Source: JTS-RE9 sp964649195 (GTDB lineage: Bacteria; Planctomycetota; Phycisphaerae; Phycisphaerales; Phycisphaeraceae). From it: DNA of 64,000 bases. The notes beneath the pieces were generated by a model. The model was not told the origin of the DNA and did not search any database. It was given only the letters and a program-made list of their open reading frames with translations. Below, piece after piece: positions 1-6,475 of this stretch. The position numbers were made by a program, and so were the translations under genes. Each line of letters starts with the position of its first letter. Position 1 is the stretch's first letter. Where the stretch lies: NCBI GenBank assembly GCA_964649195.1, contig CAZYPK010000010.1, positions 1-64,000 on the forward strand, written 5' to 3'.

Positions 1-317
1 AAGATAGAGGAAGAACGCTTGAGCGGGTGATAAATTGCTGTGTTTATGCGTCAATACACTAGGTCGTTATCCTGCCATGCCCGCGCTCGCCCGACGAGGC
101 GACCGGTTCGTGTCGGCCATTCAATGCGGCGCCGGCCTGGACGCATACAATCGAGATCGAACTCTCCGAGACCCTATTTCGCATCCTGCGGATCATTCCT
201 CGCCATCCGCCCTGCAATTTCCCGGATTTGTGCATCAAACTTCGGTCGTGAACGTCGTATCATCATTACAATCCCTGCGCGATCATTGTCGATGCGCCGC
301 TTTCATGGAATCCCATC
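1..317. other. Leading intergenic stretch without a supported gene
   Basis: Reading frames open across this stretch on the plus strand (including one running from about 35 into the next gene), but they are Arg/Pro/Ser/His-rich and low in complexity, as out-of-frame translations of GC-rich DNA usually are. I see no convincing promoter, tRNA or repeat here. It probably holds the 5' control region of the metallopeptidase gene that starts at 318. Confidence 0.4.
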
Positions 318-1745
318 ATGCCCCACCTTCGTTCGTTTGCCGTCCTTCTCCTTCTCGCCGGCCTTGCATCCGCCGACCCGCAGCCCGCCTCGCCCATCGC
401 CGTCGCCAACTACACCGCCGGCGAAACCATCCGCCATCCCGTCGCCCTCATCACCGGCCACCTTGCCGACAAATCCCTCACGCATGTCACGCTCACCAAC
501 GCCTCCTCCAAGCGGGACACCGCCACGATGAAGGGCCAGGCCTTGGGCGGCCAATTCAAGGTTCTGGCCGATCTCGTCCCCGGCGAAAACAAGCTGACCC
601 TCGCCGCCGGCGACGCCAACATCCCCTTCGCCATCCACTACAAGCCGCAGACCAATCCCCACTTCGTCCGCATCATCTACATGACCGACTCCACCGGCGA
701 CACCGCCTACCAGTCCCAGCTTGCCGACGACAAGCAGGAGTACCGCGGCAAGCTCGACACCGCCATGAAGCTGATGCAGACCATGACCGCCGAGCGGATG
801 CACGACCTGGGCTACGGCAGGCGGACCTTCAACATCGAGCTTGACGACGAAGGCAAGGTCAAGGTCCACCTCCACAAGGGCGCCAAGCCCGCCGACGAGT
901 ATTACAAACTGGACGATCAGGCGTGGTACCGCGAGGTCTCCCGCGAGATGAACGCCGCCTTCGACATGAAACACGCCAAGAACATCGTCATCGCCGCCTA
1001 CACCCGCTTCGATCCCGTCACGAAGAAAACCCTCGGCCACACCGCGCTGGGCGGCGGCAACCAGGGCCTCTTCGGCGGGGGCAACATCTTCACCTGGCCC
1101 TCCTCGCTCCACGAGGTCCAGCCCGCCTTCATGAATAGCACCCGCATGGACAACACCAAGGTCCAGGACGATTCCGCCGGTCGAAACACCTTCTGGGGCG
1201 CCGCATCCACCACCATCGGCGCCACGCTCCACGAAATGGGACACGCCTTCGGACTCCCCCACACCAGGGTCCCCACCGACATCATGACGCGAGGCTTCGA
1301 CCGCTTCAATCGCGTCTTCTGCGTCGCCGAGCCTGCCCGCCGCGCCAACCAGCCACCGCGGAGTTTCGACGCCGACGAGGTCGCCGAGTTTGCCCCGATC
1401 AGCGCCCAGTCCCTGCTGACCTCGCGCTGGTTCGCCCTCGATGAACGCGAATACAAGGAACGCGGCGACATCTCGATCCGCTACAACGCCGAGGATGAAT
1501 CGATCCTCGTCACCAGCCCCGCCGGCATCCGCTTCGTCGCGGTCCACCACAAGGGCGACGCCGTCTTTCACAAAGCCCCGGCCATAAGCGAACCCGCCTT
1601 CGCCGAGTTTCGCATCTCCCTGGCCGACATCCGCAAACAGATCGGCGAAACCGACCTGATGATCCGTGCCGTCAACACCGAGGGCCACGTCGCCCAGTCC
1701 TCCATCGACCGCCTCGTGCAACGCGGGGATAAAAAGGGCGGGTGA
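318..1745 (+). CDS. Secreted zinc metallopeptidase, metzincin-like
   Basis: This 475-residue protein begins with a hydrophobic signal peptide (about residues 5-19, ending near Ala-Ser-Ala-Asp), so it should be exported. The key motif is HEMGHAFGLPH at residues 305-315, an exact HExxHxxGxxH zinc site with His305, His309 and His315 as ligands and Glu306 as catalytic base. A DIM triplet at about residue 323 is a plausible Met-turn. These features place it among metzincin-type metalloendopeptidases. The C-terminal 130 residues look like a beta-rich accessory domain. Substrate is unknown. The gene ends one base before the stop of the opposing small gene at 1747, so the two are tail to tail. The start has a weak GGAA ribosome site nine bases upstream. 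Confidence 0.8.
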   Translation: MPHLRSFAVLLLLAGLASADPQPASPIAVANYTAGETIRHPVALITGHLADKSLTHVTLTNASSKRDTATMKGQALGGQFKVLADLVPGENKLTLAAGDANIPFAIHYKPQTNPHFVRIIYMTDSTGDTAYQSQLADDKQEYRGKLDTAMKLMQTMTAERMHDLGYGRRTFNIELDDEGKVKVHLHKGAKPADEYYKLDDQAWYREVSREMNAAFDMKHAKNIVIAAYTRFDPVTKKTLGHTALGGGNQGLFGGGNIFTWPSSLHEVQPAFMNSTRMDNTKVQDDSAGRNTFWGAASTTIGATLHEMGHAFGLPHTRVPTDIMTRGFDRFNRVFCVAEPARRANQPPRSFDADEVAEFAPISAQSLLTSRWFALDEREYKERGDISIRYNAEDESILVTSPAGIRFVAVHHKGDAVFHKAPAISEPAFAEFRISLADIRKQIGETDLMIRAVNTEGHVAQSSIDRLVQRGDKKGG

Positions 1746-1746
1746 T

Positions 1747-1968
1747 TCATCCGGGGCGCAAGTCGCCCCCCTTTTCCGCACCCACAGCGTCCACACGCTG
1801 TTTCCGTAGTTTCGCTTCCATGCGGCGAATCTTCGGAATCGCTTTCTTGTACGCCGCCGTCTTTCGGTGTGCTGCCAGCGCACGGCTTACGGCGGCATGA
1901 TCGGCGGCGTTGGGCGTGCCTGGCGGCACATATAGATCGAAGTCGTAATCGAGTTTCAACTTGGCCAT
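1747..1968 (-). CDS. Small conserved-looking protein, partner of the acetyltransferase-like gene
   Basis: A 73-residue, lysine/arginine-rich, largely helical protein with no recognised domain. Its start lies inside the 3' end of the upstream gene (13-base overlap, 1956-1968), which suggests translational coupling. A second gene of this size and charge tightly coupled to a GNAT-like gene recalls toxin-antitoxin or modifier pairs, but nothing in the sequence proves this. The N-terminal segment with LDYDFDLYVPPG looks like a beta strand and turn followed by two helices. I do not recognise the family. Confidence 0.6.
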   Translation of the reverse strand: MAKLKLDYDFDLYVPPGTPNAADHAAVSRALAAHRKTAAYKKAIPKIRRMEAKLRKQRVDAVGAEKGGDLRPG

Positions 1969-2480
1969 TGATCGGTTTCCTTAAAGTAGCTGGCGATGAG
2001 ACGCTGGGCGGCGGTCTGTGTGATGATCATACGCTGGCTTTGGCCCACGCGAATCGCCCCCAAACTTTCCGTGTAGTGGCCGATGAGTTCCGTCTTGGAA
2101 TCGAAGGAGAGCGATCCTTCAAATCCGAGTCCCAGCGATTCCTGGCACGCAAAGGCGAACAGGTTGCCGGGGACCCCGATGAACTTCTTATGGCGTCCGA
2201 TGTTGTGCGGGGCGCTTTCGACAAGGTGAACGAAAACGTGATCATGGTGTGCGGCGAACGAAATAAGCCCCTGCACCTTTCGGTCGTCACGAATCGTCAG
2301 TGCCGCCACTTTCCGTCCCATGTTGACTTCACCTTGCCAGTCGAAGTTCCATCGGCCTGGTCGCCTCTGCGAAGGCTTCAAGTCTTGCCACCATGTGATG
2401 GCGGTGCTGAGCGATTCGCTTGTGCCGATCTCGACGATGGAGCGGGTGAGACCGTCGATTTCAATGTCTATCAGACTCAT
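1956..2480 (-). CDS. GNAT-like acetyltransferase fold protein
   Basis: A 174-residue protein (start chosen at the ATG giving MSLIDIEID; an in-frame ATG at 2510 is also possible). Residues roughly 60-165 have the layout of a GNAT N-acetyltransferase: a strand ending HVFVHLVESAP, an acceptor-like segment with GVPGNLFAFACQESLGLG, where a helix follows a glycine-containing loop as in the acetyl-CoA pyrophosphate site, and a C-terminal GQSQRMII strand. Family members of this shape often sit beside a short conserved protein, as here. Likely cytoplasmic; substrate unknown. The match is by pattern only, so the exact enzymatic activity is an inference. Confidence 0.6.
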   Translation of the reverse strand: MSLIDIEIDGLTRSIVEIGTSESLSTAITWWQDLKPSQRRPGRWNFDWQGEVNMGRKVAALTIRDDRKVQGLISFAAHHDHVFVHLVESAPHNIGRHKKFIGVPGNLFAFACQESLGLGFEGSLSFDSKTELIGHYTESLGAIRVGQSQRMIITQTAAQRLIASYFKETDQWPS

Positions 2481-2573
2481 GCGAAGGACCACGAAAATTA
2501 ATGCATGCACATGATTTCATTACAGGGTCGATGAGTCAGGGACTCCCAAAAGAGGACATTTTTTTGAGGCCGA

Positions 2574-2744
2574 TTAATACTGCGTGAATGAAATGGAAAC
2601 AGAAGCCGTGCGTTCGCCACCTTGGTGAACATAGCCTCCTCCCCCTCCACTCACTACTGTTTCATGTCCCTTGGTGGCGCTCAATACTCGGCCGGTGAAC
2701 CAATAAAGTTCAAAAGTCTTGTTGCCTATGTTGATGCGCTTCAT
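2574..2744 (-). CDS. Short protein or N-terminal fragment with Gly-rich loop
   Basis: A 56-residue reading frame starting MKRINIGNKTFELYWFTG. A GGAG lies eight bases upstream of the ATG at 2744, which supports this start over the one at 2768. It contains a run of five glycines followed by YVHQGG. The sequence resembles the opening part of larger proteins that carry a GRV(L/V)SA...GGGGGY segment, so it may be a truncated remnant rather than a complete gene. It sits at the edge of a lower-GC, repeat-rich region, which fits gene decay. No function can be assigned. Confidence 0.35.
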   Translation of the reverse strand: MKRINIGNKTFELYWFTGRVLSATKGHETVVSGGGGGYVHQGGERTASVSISFTQY

Positions 2745-2930
2745 AGCCAATGCTCCATTACGGCCCAATACTGTTTATCCGATCCATACGTCGGCCAATG
2801 CATCTGAAGTCGCTTTCCATTTTATCCGCAAACGCAGTTTGACACAATCGTTTTTTGTTGGATTTTGAACGTGATCAAGGAACCCCTATCCGGGGCGGCG
2901 GGTGGTTATGCGGGAGTCATCGCCTTGGGT

Positions 2931-3095
2931 GGCTGGGGCTGAAGGCTCGGCGCAAGCCCCGGCCCTGGGACGCACGGCATTCAGGTATTGACCCTCTTCG
3001 CAGGTGCGCCGGGCCGTGTCGCAGCCGGCCGATCGCGGTCGAGAAAGGTGTCATCCGTGACCTCCTGGGATAGGGTGTCGTAAAGCAACACCATG
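2931..3095. repeat. Left copy of palindromic repeat blocks C, A and B
   Basis: Three adjoining repeat blocks. Block C (2931-2964) recurs inverted at 6009-6042 with 33 of 34 bases matching. Block A (2969-3015) recurs in direct orientation at 5966-6012 with one mismatch in 47 bases. Block B (3016-3095) recurs inverted at about 5703-5780 with roughly 80 percent identity. Together they flank the di-haem cytochrome gene. No coding function is visible; they look like dispersed structural repeats or the remains of mobile DNA. Confidence 0.7.
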
Positions 3096-3154
3096 TCTCA
3101 AGAGGCAGCGGATGGAGAAAGTTAATTTAACTGTATTACTGGAGCGTAATTATT

Positions 3155-3173
3155 GGTTAAGTGAATGGCATTC
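3155..3173. repeat. Left 19-bp inverted repeat flanking the cytochrome gene
   Basis: GGTTAAGTGAATGGCATTC occurs here and as an exact reverse complement at 5620-5638. Its first 14 bases also appear reversed at about 43333-43346. A terminal inverted repeat of an old insertion sequence is a reasonable reading, but no transposase is present. Confidence 0.6.
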
Positions 3174-3322
3174 GGACCTGTCCCATTTTCTGCCCTCAAT
3201 GGCTGAAAACGTGCCATATGCTTTTACCTTGGTGGGAACTGGGTGCCTGTTGCAAATGCATGGAAACCGATTTAGAATCAGTCACCTTCGGGAGTTTTTC
3301 GTCAATTCATGGAGCCAATTAG

Positions 3323-5287
3323 ATGAAAAGCCGACTTCGCGTCACTCCTCTTCTGTGCGTTTCGGTCGCCCTTACACTAATCAGTTGCACTCGGCCAGAG
3401 ACAACGCCGCTTCGGGGTTCGAAGACCCGAGACCTGCTTGCCGCTGCCGACATAACGGAGGTGCGCACGCTCGCTCAAAACTGGAGCGATGGCAAGGCAG
3501 CGGTTTATTACAGTCTTCCGCAAGGATCGCGGATCATGCCTTTTGACTGGTTCTTGCATCTAGAACAGCCCGACTCGGGCTTGTCCTTTCTTGATCCCGA
3601 TCACATTCGCTCCATGGGGTACCTGGCCCGATCACCCGAGCAAAGTTTGAATCCCCACGGTCTGCCGATTGGTTTTGTGAAGGACGGCAACTCGATTGGA
3701 TTGACCTGCGCGGCATGCCACACCGGTCAGATCAATTATCAAGGCCTCGCCTGGATAATCGATGGGGGTCCTGCGATGGGTGACGCAGAAACTCTGCTCC
3801 GACGCCTCCTCAAATCATTGGAAGCCACGCTTGCCGATCTGGCGAAGTTCGATCGGTTTGCCGTTAGGCTTTCCATGGAGGACAAGCAGGACGACCTGAA
3901 AAATGAACTGAAGCGAGTGATCTCCGAATTTGGAGGTTATATCGGTCGCAATATGCCTCCGGCCAACGCACCGCGCTTCGGGCCGGGCCGCATCGACGCA
4001 TTCGGTGCAATTTTCAACGAGGTGGCCGTCCGGATCACGGGAGACTCAACTAACGAGACACGCGTCGATGCGCCCGTAAGTTATCCATTCCTGTGGGACA
4101 CGCCGCACCATGACAGAGTTCAATGGAATGGCGGTGCGAAGAACTTCCGACTTCCGCTTCCCGTTTTGGGTACCACTCATTTTGGTGCGCTCGGGAGGAA
4201 CGTGGGTGAGGTACTGGGCGTGTTTGCCGAATTGGAGATATCTGCCCCTCAGGGAAAGTTCTATCCCTCTTCCGTCAACTTTCCCCACATGGTCAAGTTG
4301 GAGGATATGTTGCGAACACTTTGGTCGCCACAATGGCCATCAGAGTTCGGGATAGTAGACAAACGCGAGGAGGAAAAGGATTCACTCTACAATGCTGGGG
4401 CAGCGCTCTATGTCAAACACTGCTCGAGTTGCCACAGCGTTATAAAACGCGACGATGAGCGCCGACAGATTAAAGCGGAAATGGCCGATGCGGGCACCGA
4501 TCAAAACATGGCCAGAAATGTCCTTTCTCGGGTGGCCAACAGCGGACGGCTAAAGGGACGTTTAGTATTCCTCGAAGGCGAGATGCGCAAAATCCGCTCC
4601 GTAGAACCAGTCAGCGTGTTGCTTTCGCATGTTGGACAGCAGGTGATAGCCCATCGCCTCCTCAACTCCGACCCCGTCGCTCATTACGCATTCGGGGGGT
4701 CTGCCGAGATTACCTTGGGCGACGCGCGCGTCGAAGGAATCTTTTCGTCGCTGAAATTCGAGGGCAATAGGCTGATGGCTGCCGAGTTACAAGATGTGAT
4801 GTTCAAAAAGCCTGGGAGGCAGTTCAGCGTAAGCCCGCAGTCCAACTGGGAAGACTTTGCACCCCCGACGGGAGAGCAATTCCTGATTAAGCCGCCGCCG
4901 GGAGAACTCCCCGGCCAGCTCCTCACATTTAATCCGACGGCGGTGGTAAAGAGTAAATATCAATATAAAGCTCGCCCACTCAACGGGATTTGGGCAACCG
5001 CTCCTTACCTGCACAACGGATCGGTTCCCACCCTTGATGACCTCCTCAAACCGGTGGTCGCCAAACTCCCCAACGGTCAGCCAGACCCCGATCTAACACG
5101 CTCTCGTCCTCGGACATTCCGGGTGGGCTCTCGCGAGTTTGATCCGAAGAAGGTTGGATTTAGAACCGACCTCGGTGATTTTGAGTTCGATGTGACGCAG
5201 CCCGGGAACTCCAATGCCGGGCATGAGTATGGCGATTTTAACGAGCAACAACGGCTGCAACTGATCGAATACCTCAAGACACTTTGA
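3323..5287 (+). CDS. RoxA-like di-haem c-type cytochrome lipoprotein
   Basis: A 654-residue protein with a lipoprotein signal peptide (hydrophobic stretch ending LISC at about residue 23), so probably periplasmic and lipid-anchored. Two CxxCH haem sites are visible: CAACH at residues 129-133 and CSSCH at 367-371. The C-terminal block with GIWATAPYLHNGSVPTLDDLL is typical of the di-haem cytochrome c peroxidase / rubber oxygenase (RoxA/RoxB) relatives. Expected role is a periplasmic haem oxidase, peroxidase or dioxygenase; the true substrate cannot be told. A GGAG eight bases before the ATG supports the start. No cytochrome maturation or partner gene lies nearby. The gene stands alone between inverted repeats (3155/5620, 3016/5703), consistent with acquisition as a module. 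Confidence 0.8.
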   Translation: MKSRLRVTPLLCVSVALTLISCTRPETTPLRGSKTRDLLAAADITEVRTLAQNWSDGKAAVYYSLPQGSRIMPFDWFLHLEQPDSGLSFLDPDHIRSMGYLARSPEQSLNPHGLPIGFVKDGNSIGLTCAACHTGQINYQGLAWIIDGGPAMGDAETLLRRLLKSLEATLADLAKFDRFAVRLSMEDKQDDLKNELKRVISEFGGYIGRNMPPANAPRFGPGRIDAFGAIFNEVAVRITGDSTNETRVDAPVSYPFLWDTPHHDRVQWNGGAKNFRLPLPVLGTTHFGALGRNVGEVLGVFAELEISAPQGKFYPSSVNFPHMVKLEDMLRTLWSPQWPSEFGIVDKREEEKDSLYNAGAALYVKHCSSCHSVIKRDDERRQIKAEMADAGTDQNMARNVLSRVANSGRLKGRLVFLEGEMRKIRSVEPVSVLLSHVGQQVIAHRLLNSDPVAHYAFGGSAEITLGDARVEGIFSSLKFEGNRLMAAELQDVMFKKPGRQFSVSPQSNWEDFAPPTGEQFLIKPPPGELPGQLLTFNPTAVVKSKYQYKARPLNGIWATAPYLHNGSVPTLDDLLKPVVAKLPNGQPDPDLTRSRPRTFRVGSREFDPKKVGFRTDLGDFEFDVTQPGNSNAGHEYGDFNEQQRLQLIEYLKTL

Positions 5288-5702
5288 CATACTTCATCTG
5301 GTCTTCACCTGTCCGGCTACCCGCCTCAAATGCCACCCTGAGCAACGTCATAACCACATGTCCACGTTCTGCACTCGCTGCGATCACATTCAGCCCATGC
5401 CGATTCAAGGTCTGCTGAGAGTTTTGTTTCGTGGCCCGTCGTTGCTTCTCGAACTCGGCGAGCCGCTTCCTGATTCACATCGGGCTTGGGTGATTGCTCA
5501 TGCCTGAATTGTACGTGAGGGCGGAAACCGCTGGAAGATGGAGTGGATTTAAAAGTATACCGCTACCGAACGGGCGGTGCTTGTTCCTGCTCAAACACTC
5601 GATTCAAGGGGGCTGACCTGAATGCCATTCACTTAACCTCTAACTCCGCGCCGGCAATCAATATAGTCACATTGACATGCGCCATCCGCGACCTTCTGCG
5701 AT
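5288..5702. other. Intergenic region with no supported gene
   Basis: This stretch holds the right-hand 19-bp inverted repeat (5620-5638) but no reading frame that I trust. A minus-strand frame ending at about 5285 reads as helical protein for some 60 codons but is broken by a stop near its start, so at best it is a decayed gene. The base composition is lower in GC than in the neighbouring housekeeping genes. Confidence 0.4.
5620..5638. repeat. Right 19-bp inverted repeat flanking the cytochrome gene
   Basis: Exact reverse complement of 3155-3173. The two copies enclose about 2.5 kb containing only the di-haem cytochrome gene. Confidence 0.6.
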
Positions 5703-6042
5703 CATGGTGTTGTTCAACGACACCCGATCCAAGAGGCCACGGATGGCATCTCTCGCGACCGCGATCGACCGGCTGCGTCACGACAACCGTTCACATCTTT
5801 CCTTCCATCCGCCCGTCAAGCAACTGGTCCCGCCCCCGGAGGCCAGGGCGCCAAGCATAGATGCCGGCTGCGCCGCTGTTGAAGTCGTCGTGCTTTGGAT
5901 TTCGTGCTTTGCATCATGTGTTTCGGCAGCGGGTGGGGCTTTGCGCAAGCAAGCCCTGGCCGCGAGACGCACGGCATTCAGGTATTGACCCACTTCGCAG
6001 GTGCGCCGGGCCGGGGCTTGCGTCGAGCCTTCAGCCCCAGCC
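5703..6042. repeat. Right copy of repeat blocks B, A and C
   Basis: Block B' (5703-5780) is the inverted imperfect copy of 3016-3095. Block A (5966-6012) is a direct copy of 2969-3015. Block C' (6009-6042) is the inverted copy of 2931-2964. Just left of A, about 5930-5964, lies a second degraded C-like segment, so the right side is a palindromic C-A-C' unit of about 110 bases while the left side keeps only C-A. Reading frames that cross this stretch are not supported as genes. Confidence 0.65.
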
Positions 6043-6088
6043 CCCCCCCGGAAGCCACCCCCGGACAATGCCGCGGCGATGGGGCAAC

Positions 6089-6120
6089 GAAAAAACCTCG
6101 TCCCGGATGGGGCGAGGTTT
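6089..6120 (-). terminator. Rho-independent terminator of rpmH
   Basis: On the minus strand an AAACCTCG / CGAGGTTT stem, extended by CCC/GGG, is followed at once by a short T run. It lies about 125 bases downstream of the L34 stop codon and is the natural transcript end for that gene. Confidence 0.75.
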
Positions 6121-6146
6121 ACTTTTGAGGGGGGCTTGGAGGCTTT

Positions 6147-6219
6147 TGAATAACCCCCGATGTGCCGTGAACCAGAGGATTGCCACGCCGCGAGCGGCTT
6201 GGATGCGAGGTTATTCAGG
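6147..6219. repeat. Dispersed ~73-bp hairpin repeat, copy 1
   Basis: Begins TGAATAACC and ends with the inverted GGTTATTCA. The reverse complement closely matches the core of the element at 40043-40168 (about 40070-40141), sharing long blocks including TCCAAGCCGCT and GCGGCGT. It sits between the rpmH stop codon and its terminator, so it would be transcribed as part of the rpmH message and could fold there. Confidence 0.65.
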
Positions 6220-6245
6220 AGGTTCGAGGGGAGATTGCGGCAGGA

Positions 6246-6395
6246 TCAAGGCATGGCGCGGACCGTCACCGAGCGGCCGGCGCGGCGTTTGCGGTTGATG
6301 GTCTTGCGGCCGTTGGTGGTCTTCATGCGGTTGCGGAAACCATGCTTGCGGACGCGCTTCTTCTTGCTGCGAAGCTTGTGGTAATGGGTGGGCAT
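6246..6395 (-). CDS. rpmH: 50S ribosomal protein L34
   Basis: A 49-residue, strongly basic protein whose core RKHGFRNRMKTTNGRK and the following INRKRRAGR are the signature of bacterial ribosomal protein L34, a component of the large subunit. The length is normal for the family. An AGGAG sits 8 bases upstream of the ATG (CAGGAGTCCCCGCAG before ATG), giving a good ribosome site. Unlike most bacteria, rnpA, yidC and dnaA do not follow; the next thing downstream is a hairpin repeat and a terminator, so the gene looks monocistronic. It lies downstream of the large propeller protein gene on the same strand, separated by simple-sequence repeats. Confidence 0.95.
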   Translation of the reverse strand: MPTHYHKLRSKKKRVRKHGFRNRMKTTNGRKTINRKRRAGRSVTVRAMP

Positions 6396-6420
6396 CTGCG
6401 GGGACTCCTGCTAAATCTGT

Positions 6421-6474
6421 TCGTGTTTCGAGTTTCGTGTTTCGAGTTTCGAGTTTCGGACTTCGGACTTCGCG
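6421..6474. repeat. Tandem simple repeat of TTTCGAG/TTCGGAC units
   Basis: Imperfect tandem copies of a 7-base unit, GTTTCGA changing to CTTCGGA, fill the gap between the propeller protein gene stop codon and rpmH. They resemble the slippage-type repeats seen at 9207-9436. No regulatory role can be read from the sequence. Confidence 0.6.
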
Positions 6475-6475
6475 G

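Noticed and set aside
3112..3546. Plus-strand frame starting MEKVNLTVLLERNYW upstream of the cytochrome
   Set aside because: It overlaps the cytochrome gene out of frame for most of its length, and its first part covers repeat sequence; no family recognised.
5285..5510. Minus-strand helical reading frame after the cytochrome gene
   Set aside because: A stop codon breaks it eight codons after its ATG and its end overlaps the cytochrome gene; too short and unsupported to call even a pseudogene.
5677..5988. Plus-strand frame starting MRHPRPSAIMVLFNDTRSK
   Set aside because: Its DNA is repeat block B', whose left copy does not keep the frame, so it is more likely non-coding repeat.
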